Assembly (NCBI RefSeq): GCF_001039355.2
Contig: NW_019773896.1
Span: 1-36,047, forward strand
Direction of reading: 5' to 3'
DNA length: 36,047 nucleotides
Origin: Lingula anatina
Taxonomy: Eukaryota; Brachiopoda; Lingulata; Lingulida; Lingulidae
Positions 23,940-33,017 of this stretch are shown piece by piece (positions within the stretch are counted from its first letter, which is position 1; each line of letters opens with the position of its first letter). Made by a program: the position numbers and the translations under genes. The notes under the pieces were generated by a model. That model searched no databases, had not been told where the DNA came from, and saw nothing but the letters and a program-made list of their open reading frames with translations.

Positions 23940-24091
23940 ATGCTACTGCATTTTCTTGCGGGATATATTATTATATTATTATTATAGAACTAATGTATTT
24001 CAATATTCTCATTACTCGATTTCGTTTCAGTCAGTGGCTTCTGCAGACAAATTACTGAGATCATCAGACGGCGTTTCAACACTGTGACCGC

Positions 24092-24403
24092 TCAGAGGAT
24101 TTTTCCGTGACCAAATAAGAAGAAGTTTTTGTCCTCTTTTAAGACGTCTATGCAATCCTGAAAATTAAGTTCTTCAAATTTTTTTAGGAGTCCAAATGTA
24201 TCTCCATGATATTCCAGATCGAAACGCATGCTTATAGTTTCTTCTTTTGTATGATTGGTATGATCCAATTGTCCCATTGCGTACTGTGTGCTTAATTTTT
24301 CAAATCTGTTGTCTATAGCCAGTAGTTCGCAAAGCCTGACAGTAGTACGTTTCTCCAAAGTTGTGGTTTTCTTTTGAAACGTATTGTCGAATTCATTTGG
24401 TGA
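24092..24403 (-). CDS. Last exon of the ZU5-UPA-death gene: death domain
   Basis: The acceptor tatttctag|TCA at 24404 opens 103 codons to a TGA stop at 24092, about residues 432-534 of the visible protein. Residues 22-92 of the exon fit a six-helix death domain: VRLCELLAIDN, RFEKLSTQYAM, then TFGLLKKFEELNFQDCIDVL, which matches the family's typical helix 5-6 pattern (TxxxLLxxLxxxxxxDxxxxL). The usual Trp of helix 2 is Phe here. Death domains mediate homotypic assembly in apoptotic and NF-kB signalling. A C-terminal position after ZU5 and UPA is the order seen in UNC5 and PIDD. The intron to the previous exon is 353 bp and the junction is phase 0. Confidence 0.87.
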   Translation of the reverse strand, partial: SPNEFDNTFQKKTTTLEKRTTVRLCELLAIDNRFEKLSTQYAMGQLDHTNHTKEETISMRFDLEYHGDTFGLLKKFEELNFQDCIDVLKEDKNFFLFGHGKIL

Positions 24404-24756
24404 CTAGAAATAAAGGAAAAGATGACAATTACTCAATATAGTGGAAGCTGTTTCAATAGAATGAGTCATTATGCTTGCATTATTCTTTACTAAGGTTTGT
24501 GGTAAAAAAATTTGGTCAAATGTACCTTTTTGGTTAAGCATAATTTAACATAAATATATGTCTCATTAATGCCTTTGTCTCATGAGCGAAACCCTTCACA
24601 ATAAAGCTAATAAAAAAATGTTGTACACTTATGTATCTTAATATAGCGTTGAGGTACATGTGTTGCCAAAGCAGAAAAAAGTGTTATTCCGAGATGCAGA
24701 AATGACCTGGGAACCACCCAATGGACTCCACTAGTCTTTAGAAAAATTTACGTTAC

Positions 24757-24933
24757 CTGAACAACAGAGAAAGCAATTGGCCCTAACTGAACCTCTGGTT
24801 TGTCTTTTTCATGTTGTATTGATATAGTTAATTCAACCTCCTCCGCACTGTCGGGAATACTGGTCAATGGAAAGATTGCCTCACAAATATCAAAATTCCC
24901 ATCGTTGCCCACACATTGATCCTTTGGTATATC
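24757..24933 (-). CDS. Fourth visible exon: second half of the UPA-like region
   Basis: 177 bp, 59 codons in phase 0, flanked by attttag|GAT at 24934 and CAG|gtaacg at 24756. It reads DIPKDQCVGNDG, then EAIFPLTSIPDSAEEVELTI, then GPIAFSVVQ. A beta-rich segment of this length between ZU5 and the death domain is where UNC5, PIDD and ankyrins carry the UPA domain. Similarity is weak at sequence level, so the assignment rests mostly on position and beta pattern. It belongs to the same protein as 24092-24403 and 29205-29336. Confidence 0.82.
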
Positions 24934-25035
24934 CTAAAATAGACTCATGGAACCATAAATCACAACCTACTACTACTTATAAGCGCCCGTTTCACGAATG
25001 ATCTTAACCCGCGGTTGACTAGGTTGACCTAGTAA

Positions 25036-25466
25036 TAGTCTAGTGAGATTTCCACAAAATGTGAATAGTAGGGGCATTTTTGGGTAAAAGTTGGGAACCA
25101 GGCTTATTGGCATAATTTTGGCATGCTGAATCCGATTTACCCGGTTCCCAAGCGAAATTTTGCATTTTTAACGGTCTAATTTGCAAAAAACAAAAATGGC
25201 CGCCAAATTTCCAATTTTCTGCAATATCTCTGTAACTAGACAGGGGAATATGACAAATGAAGTGTCCTTACCTATATTTTCAGGGTCGAGGAACATCATT
25301 AAGATATTTCTGTTAGAATTAGGTTTACCCAATTTTCGTAAATATGCAAATTAGGACCGCCATTACTGAAAAACCGTTTTACTTCTGTATTTCTGCAACT
25401 AGGCAAGCAAACATGACACATGAAGTGCCCACACCCATGTTTTCAGGGTCAAGGAAAGTGGCTAAG
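25036..25466 (+). repeat. Left inverted arm of the foldback element
   Basis: It contains the outer end and two tandem subunits (about 25175-25330 and 25340-25466). It pairs with 28180-28604. The right arm lacks about 11 bases present here near 25410, and the first 40 bp after the outer tip have diverged between the arms. Confidence 0.85.
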
Positions 25467-26286
25467 ATATTTTCACTATAACCAAATCAGTAATAAGTGC
25501 TACACTGTCACACTGTTGCAATTATTGGAATTTGAATTGAATTTGGCGATTAAATACTGTGCTGCCATTGGGATGTAAACATTGGACCACACAATTGCCC
25601 CTTTTACCTAGAAAAAGGTGATTCCCTTATTAATGCAATGGAGGGATTTACTGAATCAAATAATCCATGTGATGCAATGTACAGACTTGACATTTAATAT
25701 AATAGTAATAATAAGTTTATTGAGCACTAAATGATACTACAGTATGAATGCATTTGCAGGCTCACTAGACTACATTATTCACACAATTTATAAGAATATA
25801 CATTTATATATGGAATTTTTTTCAAACATATTTTCTTTGATTTTTCCCCATCTGTTAGTAATGAATGAAAAGAACACTTCTTATCATGTTCGATATGCCT
25901 TTAATAAATCATCCTGTGTCAATACATTATCAAAAATTTAATTTAAATATTCAAACCAGCATTATAAACAGCACATGGGTAATTTTATAGCAGATAACAA
26001 CAAGGTACTGAATTATTATGAACTCAATATTATCAAAAATATCAGGTGGTAAGGATTTTCTCTTAAACAAAAGAAACATCAAGACAAATTAAAAAAATGG
26101 AAACAGTTAATAATGCGTGCAGCCTCCTCTAGCTGCAACCAGAGCCCTCATAATGTTCCACTTTCTTTAGCTCCGGGTATTTGCCTGCAAATATCTACAC
26201 TCAAAACACTGACACGCTTTGATCGGTCTGTAGCTTTCTTTTATACCTTTCAAAGAGGATATGCAAACGAGGTGTCACCTGATGTG
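25467..26286. other. Interior of the foldback element, no gene
   Basis: AT-rich filler with no recognisable protein. It ends with one copy of TAGCTGCAACCAGAGCCCTC (about 26131) that recurs at 26358 inside the Tc1 pseudogene. Confidence 0.5.
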
Positions 26287-27287
26287 TTAGTCATTTTTTA
26301 AGCTCCCTTTACACTGGACGGCGTCCTTTCTGCGTCCCTTGGTGCGGCCCCGTTTGNTAGCTGCAACCAGAGCCCTCATTCGGCGAGGCATTCCTACAGA
26401 GAGGTTTCTGAGAGTTTGATCCAGTATTGTGTTCCACGCATCAGTCAGAGCTTGTCTAAGCTGGTGCAGATTTGTAGGCGGGACCGGTAAGCATTTGATT
26501 CTGCGAGTGATTTCTGCCAACAGGTTCTCTATTGGATTCATGTCAGAGGTTTACCTCTTGGTTTTGCAGAAAAGCAGTTATTGCATGGGTACGGTATGGT
26601 CTGGCATTGTCATCTTGAAGGATGAAGTTGTCCTGGAAGTACCTTCTTGCAAATGGCAAGCAAGTATTCTCTAAAATGTCCCTGTATTTCTTCTGGTTGA
26701 GGTTTCCATCAATTGCCACCAATGGTGTTTTGGCTCCAGCGTGGAAACTGGCCTATACACAGAAACTGCCACCGCCACCAGTCACTGTAGGGGTGACGCA
26801 AGCCTCGTGAAGTACCTCGTTTGGAAGCCTACGGACTCTGGCAGTGGAGCTCAAACCTTGCCTCGACTTAAAAAACCACATGAACCCAGTGCTGTGACTG
26901 GAACCGCAAATGGTGTCTAGCCCACCGTTGACGCAGACATTGGTGTTGCTCTGTTAATAGAGGCTTCCTTTGAGGTCGCCTAGCGTGGTAACCGGCTAAA
27001 AGTAGCCTTGCGTTCACTTGGGTTCTAGTAACAAGCTTTTGAATGGTAATTTGCCACTCATTTTGTAGAGCACTGGTGTTTTTGTCCGGTTGTTGCGACA
27101 TAACTGCAGAAGCAAGCGGTCTTCCCTTCTGATGGTGACTTTAAGACGTCCTGGTAGTGGTCTCTGTAAGACTAGAAACTGCTCCCTGGGACACATTCAG
27201 CTGTCTGGCAATAGCAGTTTGCTTCTGCCCATTCTGGCATAATGCAACAATAGTGTGGCAAGTTGCTGCCGTTAGTTCACGTACCAT
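26287..27287 (-). pseudogene. Second Tc1-type transposase pseudogene, nested
   Basis: The start MVRELTAATCHTIVALCQNG is at 27287, followed by an N-terminal helix-turn-helix (QTAIARQLNVSQGAVSSL) and several stops. Further on come PLLTEQHQ and a YHARRPQRKPLLT block, a weak first catalytic region, the intact second catalytic block ILQDDNARPYRTHAI, and, in another frame, the third (MNPIENLLAEITRRI). Frameshifts and at least six stops rule out function. Its length (about 1.0 kb) is close to a full gene, unlike the deleted copy at 20588. An unresolved N lies at 26357. Clear terminal inverted repeats were not found. It inserted into, or moved with, the foldback element. Confidence 0.85.
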
Positions 27288-27729
27288 AAGGTCAGCTAAG
27301 ATTCTGCAAAACATCAAACTCTTCTGACTGGGTATTACCGAAATATGAAGACTTATTCTGCTGAATTGATGCCTTTTATACGAATTCTGTAACCAGCCAG
27401 AGAGGACTGCTCAGAGAAACTGCCACATATTACCTAATATAACCGCGCTTCAGATAAAGCAACCTAATGAACAATAACCGACACACCTGGCTATACATAT
27501 AGCTGATCACAATTGACATATGTGATCAACTTTTCTAAAGAAAAAGTTAATTTATTAAAGAAAGGAGGCGGAATCATAGGTATCACAAAAACAACATCAG
27601 CACTTTGTTGATGGACACTTTTGTATGCAGCTGAAACGCTTGCTATGTTCAGCCACTTTCTAGCAGTGTGCGTTTTCAAAGTGAAGCTACTCAATCAGGA
27701 CGAGGATGCATTGTTCTTGGTCTTCATGA

Positions 27730-28179
27730 GATTCAAGGTGCAGTGGCAGATTTAGGGGAGTGACAGGGGGGTCCTACGAGGCAAATGGGACAGTTGACTT
27801 GCCGTCTCTCTTTAAGCATGAACTTCTCCCGGTCCCTGCATCACTTGCTGAAATGAATGGTACACTGTGCACCGGAAACAAATCCGTATTAGCAGAAATG
27901 TTAACAGAAGACGTAGTCTGCCCTGCTGAAACTGAACTGAATGACTCTTTGCCTTGCCTAACAATTGATGAGCAAGCAATGGTAGTTTCACTGGGAAAGC
28001 CTGACAATGAAGTGACTTTTGGTGGTTTTGCTGACTCATACGTAAGAGCAGCTCTGAAGGCAGGTTCTAACTATCAGCAGATTGATGTTATGTTTGGCAG
28101 ATACAGGGAAGAAACAATCAAAGGTGCTTCTCGGACACGACGCACAAAGTCAGTGCGACCCATCAGAGAAGACATTTGA
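27730..28179 (+). pseudogene. C-terminal fragment of an uncharacterised mobile-element protein
   Basis: The frame is open from 27730 to a TGA at 28179 with no obvious own start; ~140 residues are convincing. Key segments are LFKHELLPVPASLAEMNG, NKSVLAEML, DEQAMVVSLGKP, VTFGGFADSYV, YQQIDVMFGRYREETIKG and RTRRTKSVRPI. From memory these match the C-terminal part of a family of large uncharacterised proteins very common in marine invertebrate and fish genomes (pattern DGxAxVxxxGKP...TFGxxAD...IDVxFxRYRxxSIK). No function is established that I know of. The fragment stops one base short of the right inverted arm, which suggests that it is the element's own gene, truncated at the 5' end. Upstream sequence has lost the frame. 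Confidence 0.65.
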
Positions 28180-28604
28180 TTTATCACATTCCCTGACCCT
28201 GAGAACATAGGTGTGGGCACTTCATGTGTCATGTTGCAGAGATACAGAAGTAAAACGGCTTTTCAGTAATGGCGGTCCTAATTTGCATATTTAGGAAAAT
28301 TGGGTAAACCTAATTCTAACAGAAACATCTTAATGTTGTTCCTCGACCCTGAAAATATAGGTAAGGATACTTCATTTGTCATATTTGCCTGTCTAGTTAC
28401 AGAGACATTGCAGAAAATTGGAAATCTGGCGGCCATTTTGTTTTTTGCAAATTAGACCGTTAAAAACGTAAAATTTCTCTTGGGAACCGGGTAAATCGGA
28501 TTCAGCATGCCAAAATTATGCTAATAAGCCTGGTTCCCAACTTTTACCCCAAAATGCCCCTTGCTTCTTATGCAGAGCCCTTTTTCAAAAATCCCACTAG
28601 ACTA
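28180..28604 (-). repeat. Right inverted arm of the foldback element
   Basis: It is the reverse complement of the left arm and begins immediately after the stop codon of the internal protein fragment. The two tandem subunits are retained, with CCCTGACCCTGAGAAC and CCTCGACCCTGAAAAT marking each. The outer tip is CACTAGACTA. Confidence 0.85.
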
Positions 28605-29204
28605 TAAAGCCGACTCGACATGTTTCACAAAGAGACTCCAGTATCAGTTCGATGTGCTTACCGTACTCAACACTCGAGAAACTCTTCACAAATAGGAAGC
28701 AGACACAGTATCACCTTATTATGGGGAAATCTTGAAAAAAGCCAGAGAATGAAATTACTATTTTTTTTCTACATACATACAAGTATCTTTGAACATCTTG
28801 TAAAAAATCTTTCACCCGGACAGAGGGTATGCCTGCTGTATCGAACATGTGGTACATTCTTCGTCTTGCGTATAAGATGCGCTGATTATTTCTCTTTCTT
28901 GCTCTGTATTTGTTTGCCATATTTTAGTCTACTGTATTAGTTTGAGTTGAATTTACAGAAAAAAATTATCGGAACACTAACCCCAACGTTTTTTTTTTTT
29001 TTTTTTTTTTTTTGGTTTCTTGGAAGATTACCACAAAAATTAAGTTTAGTGTTTCAACAAAGGGTAAAGAATGAACCTTCATCTCACATAGGGGCCATTT
29101 CAATTTCTTTTAAAATCAAATATTTGTTATGTGTATGTAGATGAGTCACGTTTACACCGAGAAACATAATGATATAGTCCATAAATAAGCAAATGAAAAC
29201 CAAC
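28605..29204. other. Remaining intron sequence, no gene
   Basis: Intronic sequence between the foldback element and the third visible exon, with a T tract at 28989-29013. The short open frames have no support. Confidence 0.55.
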
Positions 29205-29336
29205 CTGCGTTTTCGTTTCCTGCGTTGTAATTATGTCCAATGTGATGGTGATGGGATCAAAGTCAACTGTGCCATTGTATACCTTCTCTCTGATACATGC
29301 ATCGGGAACGTAGCTTCTTTTCCGGCGAATAACATC
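29205..29336 (-). CDS. Third visible exon: first half of the UPA-like region
   Basis: 132 bp, 44 codons, phase 0 at both ends, between taattag|GAT (29337) and CAG|gttggt (29204). It reads DVIRRKRSYVPDACIREKVY, then FDPITITLDI. Together with the preceding QVCLIPEEKFE it resembles the start of UPA domains (a CxxP strand, then a charged stretch, then a hydrophobic strand). It is followed by the 4.27-kb intron that carries the foldback transposon. The exon is too short for automatic open-frame detection, but splice sites and frame agree exactly with its neighbours. Confidence 0.83.
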
Positions 29337-29704
29337 CTAATTAATTTAGAAGAGAAGCATTGATATCAAAGTTTAACTTAATCTAGTGGAGTATGTGAGA
29401 TGGTGCTCCGAGCAACAGTAACGACTTGTTTATGGTCTGTTTATGTTTTCTTGTACAAATGATTCTAGTAATTATTTTTTTCGGTGCATTAAGTTGTTAA
29501 ACTGATGTACGTAAAGTTCCACTTGGATAAACAATTTTCCGCTCGCTTACTTTTAATATTTTTAAAATGTGAAATGGACCTATATATTGAGAATCAGTGT
29601 AAACGAACTTATTTCGCGAAACAAAGCGTGATATAAATTACTTAGTAAAACAATGTTGTTTGGTAACTAGGTGTTTGTTTTATTGGAAAAATATTAATAC
29701 TTAC

Positions 29705-30377
29705 TTCAAACTTTTCTTCTGGAATTAAACACACTTGGATGTTGTTGCCATGTTTTTGCAGTGTGTTTGGTCCAATTAGTACAATCATAAGACGAATTTG
29801 AGTTTCTTTGGCGGCTTCTGATTCATCTTTATTAGTGGCTTGGCCACCACTAAAATGTCCCAACGATACGTTTTTTATGCCCCCATCAATCACGGACATT
29901 ACACAGTTTTCTTCCCATTTATCCTGTTCGTACAATCCTGTATCTGTCTCCAGAAAAGTCGAGTAGCCGTCTGTCGGAAATGAAATAACTGCAGCACGAT
30001 TGAGCTTCAGTCCATGTGGTCCGTACCTAAAATTGTAGCCTGATCTCGGATCTCCTTCTACGTAAAGGTAAACCAAATACAAATCGTCAGTTGGCATTGA
30101 GTCTGGGGGTAGATATAGACTAACGTGGCCTATGTTAATCTTAGTGCCTTCTTCTTTTGACACAATACATGCGGCAAATGCCCGGTCGCCACTCTTGTAC
30201 ACTACCTTGCGGAAGTCGACTGGTGACCAACCATTTTCTTTGGACAGTTCGGCCTGTTCACATACATCTAAAATGTGTTTGCATAATTTAGGGTAAGCTG
30301 TCTGGCTTCTTGGATCATGTGCCTCTCTACGAAGATCTGATGTTTTCAAAAGCCCGTGGTCATTTTTGTCTTTTAAT
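29705..30377 (-). CDS. Second visible exon: ZU5 domain
   Basis: 673 bp between taactttag|ATT (30378) and GAA|gtaagt (29704); 224 codons after completing a split Arg. Exon residues ~67-180 form a ZU5 domain: VSLYLPPDSMP corresponds to the family's SLxIPPGAxP, RYGPHGLKLNRAAVISFP to the CGPxGLxFxxPVxLxxP block, and DKWEE... VSLGHFSGG to the closing W...SHFSG strand. ZU5 occurs in UNC5, PIDD, ankyrins and ZO-1; with a UPA domain and a death domain it forms a regulatory module in netrin and death signalling. The N-terminal ~60 residues (KHILDVCEQAELSKENGW) are helical and unassigned. The ZU5 domain closes before ETQIRLMIVLIG, where the UPA-like region begins. Confidence 0.9.
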
Positions 30378-30730
30378 CTAAAGTTAAATACACATTGTTA
30401 AACATATAGGAAGTAGTAAAATGTGGTCAAAATATTAGATACATTTGTGTGGATAAACAAAGAGTTTAATTATTTTGGTAGCATCTATTATGAAAACCAA
30501 TAATTGTTCAAATACAACAGCATTGAGAAAAATATATCCAATGTTTATCATGATGTCCAAAGAGCTACATGTATGTCCAGAGAGTATAGGCTTGATATAA
30601 GAAAACTTGATTATTTTTGGCATAGATAAATGGCTTTGTGTCAAGGGACTTAAATGCATATATAATTCTGCTTATGGCTCTCAGATCTAAATGTAATTTT
30701 ATTTATTATTGTAGGTAATAAAGTATATAC

Positions 30731-31041
30731 CTGTTGTTATCTTCAGTGTACAAAGCAGCATGGACGTCGTCTTCATCTTCATAATCAACCGGTTTTTCAA
30801 TACCTTCAGTTGTTAGTAACCGGCATGTTTCTGTGACCTGCTTCTTCTCAGGTTCTGTATTCATTTTACCAGTGCAGACACCTGGTGGGTCTCTTGATGC
30901 CATATGACTTTGATCATTGTTAGGTTTGCTACAGCCTGCACCAGGCATGTTATTCGACAAAGTATCCCCCAGTGCGTCGAGCGAAGTATCCGGCGAGGCA
31001 ATCGGTACTGTATTCAGCAAATTAAACTTTTTCCGATACCG
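30731..31041 (-). CDS. First visible exon: juxtamembrane and acidic linker
   Basis: 311 bp, opened by an acceptor at 31042 (ttcagcacag|CGG; an alternative AG lies 5 bases earlier) and closed by ACAG|gtatat (30730), phase 2. The exon starts RYRKKFNLLNT, a basic stretch like those just inside the membrane in single-pass receptors. It continues as a low-complexity, Ser/Pro/Asn-rich linker to the acidic PVDYEDEDDVHAALY. No methionine lies in a start context at its beginning, so coding continues upstream to the right. No transmembrane exon was found between 31042 and 36047. It could instead be a cytosolic PIDD-like protein. Confidence 0.72.
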
Positions 31042-31430
31042 CTGTGCTGAAGCATAATAAGTAACATAGGAAATATTACATTGTTGTTATCAAAGTGAAT
31101 GATATGATTGATCTTATTACGCTTTAATTAAGTAGAGGAAAATTGAATCTTATTCTGGATCTTCCTTGAACGCTATAGTATCGACCTTCTCACAATGTCT
31201 TCCTCAGGTGAATTTAACACAGAGAAATCGGTAAGTCCACGTGAAAGCAGATGCACAAAAAAAAAAAAAAAAAAAAAAATGGCCAATCTCTTATAGGGTG
31301 TACGGTACTGGACAGTGGAAGCAAAACAGTATACAACATTGGTTAAAAAGATATACTATTATCTACAGTACATATGGTCACCTCACGTGTGTAAATTGCT
31401 ATTAACAGTGCTTCTTGTTTCTAGTTACCA
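31042..31430. other. Intron of the death-domain gene, no exon seen
   Basis: Sequence upstream of the first visible exon on the minus strand. It includes an A tract at 31259-31280. No transmembrane or extracellular exon could be recognised here or further right. Confidence 0.5.
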
Positions 31431-31513
31431 TGTGCCGCTTAAGTAAACTGAAATTTAGTGAGAATCCCCGCGGAGAGAGATCGATCCACAGTTAGTACGA
31501 TATCGTCTGGGAA
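31431..31513. mobile_element. GATCGATC hairpin MITE, copy 5 (one arm)
   Basis: One arm only: GCCGCTTAAGT, ATTTAGTGAGAATCCCCGCG, AGATCGATCC, then TAGTACGATATCGTCTGGGAA. The last block is the reverse complement of the left terminus of copy 2. The opposite arm is absent. Confidence 0.75.
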
Positions 31514-31846
31514 CGGTCCCTATACATTGTGTACTTACCCAGCAACAAAAATATCTAGATATAAAAATCATGCCATGAACCAATGCTCTTTGTTTTTACA
31601 TAAGATACTGATTGTACAACCAATGAATAAACTAACCACAGTAAAAAAAAAATCAAATACCCGTTTTAGATTTTTGTACTGTGTCCACTGGATTGTAGGA
31701 CGCACCTGTGGCGTCTGTGCGAGGGAGTGGGATGGAGCATGAAAGTTGTTTAGTTCTTAACTCGCGTAATCAGTAAGATAAAGTCAATACCATAGTGCCA
31801 TTTGTGGTGGAGGAAGCGAAAGAATAAGTGACTTTCGTCAAGAATA

Positions 31847-32071
31847 ATGTCAGACAGAGATGGGCCAGTCATCATACAAACACCCAGTGGTGAGGTAGTT
31901 ATTTTTCGAAACGAAGATGGTAACGGAGTAGAGAAAAGTAATAAAATGCAAAGAGGTTCCAGTGTGTTAGCGAGTTTCGCTGGATGTCATACTGCAAGCT
32001 GTCAACGCATTCTGCACACCGCCGCCATCTTGAGTATTAATGTTTGTGCACGTGACAGCCGATGTGTGTGA
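31847..32071 (+). other. Possible retroelement leader or gag start
   Basis: An ATG at 31847 opens 74 codons (MSDRDGPVIIQTPSGEVVIF), preceded by TTTGTGGTGGAGGAAGCG, which faintly recalls the leader after a Gypsy primer-binding site. The RT fragment begins in the same orientation right after it. The assignment is positional only, and no gag motif is present. Confidence 0.25.
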
Positions 32072-32095
32072 CAAACAAACTGCGGAGCCTTTGAA

Positions 32096-32440
32096 AATGA
32101 CCACAGTCATTGAACATGAAATCAGAGTCGACCCGATTCAAATGCCGATTCGTTCGCAAATGTATCGGACATCACCAAAATATCGGATGATTATAGATAA
32201 ACAAGTGGGGAACATATGTTACAAGAAGCTATCATAAAACCATATCTCTCCTTGGAGCATTCCGGTCGTTTTAGTACACAAACCAGCTCATATCGCTTTT
32301 CCATTGATTATAAAAAGCTAAATGCCGTAACAAAAGGTGATGTTTACCCCTTGCCAAGAATTGACGATACGATAGACACATTGGGGTAAATAAAACCGAT
32401 ATTCATGTCAATATTTGAACCTCAAAGTGGAAGGAAAGGA
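32096..32440 (+). pseudogene. Gypsy-type reverse transcriptase fragment, N-terminal part
   Basis: Three frames together carry the start of a Gypsy-like RT. Frame 1 has VIEHEIRVDP, IRSQMYRTSP. After a shift near 32215 come MLQEAIIKP, SPWSIPVVLVHKP. After another shift near 32290 come YRFSIDYKKLNAVTKGD and YPLPRIDDTIDTLG, before a stop at 32389. A very degraded continuation reaches about 32440. The catalytic palm is absent here; a piece of it lies separately at 35138. This is a retrotransposon fossil of the host genome. Confidence 0.85.
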
Positions 32441-32603
32441 AACCAATGAGCGCACTTGTTTGCCATGCCGGTTAGTCAACGGAATGGAGGTCCGCCCTTT
32501 AACTATGTCCGACCATTTAAAATAGCAACTAGTGGATAAAGACTATTGGCAGTAATATTATGCTTTAGTGAGCACATATAAGTACATATAAGCCAGTTCG
32601 TCT

Positions 32604-32692
32604 CGCTGTTGTAGTGGTAAGGCTGTGCAGTATAATGGATGCCATACGGAGTAATTGTGTAAGTGGATGGAGGTTCGAATTTCGTTTACAGA
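32604..32692 (+). repeat. tRNA-like (pol III promoter) sequence, possible SINE head
   Basis: An A-box-like TAGTGGTAAGG (32612-32622) and a B-box-like GGTTCGAATTT (32672-32682) are spaced 50 bp apart, as in tRNAs or tRNA-derived SINEs. The arms around the B box pair poorly, so this is not a functional tRNA gene. Confidence 0.35.
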
Positions 32693-33017
32693 AATAAAAT
32701 TATGTTTACTTTTCGTGTGAATTTTTTTCTTTTGTTTTATCCTGGTCGTCTTTTTTGCAACGTAGCAAATTTTTAATTGGTAACAGACATAACCGGATTG
32801 TCAGGAACCATAATATAGAAAAAAGTGTAATTGGTACTTTTACAACTTTCATACATGATGTTGTATTAACTCAATCAGAGGAAGCCATTGTTTGATAAAA
32901 TTCAGACATGGGAAGCCAAGTTGTACAAGTTGTTCAGATAATGCTTCACACCTTGAAGTTCAAACTTTAATGTCCTTTGTTCTGAAGCCAGTAATCTGCT
33001 AGAACTAGATTACAGGG
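32693..33017. other. No feature seen
   Basis: AT-rich sequence between retroelement fragments, with no coding recognised. Confidence 0.5.

Larger units (their letters stand above)
25036..28604. mobile_element. 3.57-kb foldback-type transposon with long inverted arms
   Basis: The left arm (25036-25466) and right arm (28180-28604) are reverse complements at roughly 90% identity by eye. Shared blocks include TAGTCTAGTG at the outer ends, GGGTAAAAGTTGGGAACCAG, GCATGCTGAATCCGATTTAC and TTGCTTGCCTAG-type inner sequence. Each arm holds two diverged tandem subunits of about 150 bp, each with CCGCCA, TCTGYAACTAG, GACAMATGAAGTG and TTTTCAGGGTCRAGG. TAA lies at both outer edges (a possible 3-bp target duplication). 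The interior holds a protein fragment (27730-28179) and a nested Tc1 pseudogene (26287-27287). The whole element sits in the 4.27-kb intron of the death-domain gene; without it the intron would be about 700 bp. Confidence 0.85.

Noticed and set aside
2821-25060. Link between the foldback tip (TAGTCTAGTGAGA) and the MITE block (TAATCTAGTGAGACT)
   Set aside because: Similarity is limited to about 12 bases, and other MITE copies read ATTTAGTGAGAA there; most likely coincidence.
27774-28039. Minus-strand frames opposite the mobile-element protein
   Set aside because: Antisense shadows of the plus-strand fragment, which has recognisable family motifs.
32604-32692. A functional tRNA gene
   Set aside because: A- and B-box-like motifs are present, but the T arm and acceptor stem do not pair well; kept only as a possible SINE head.
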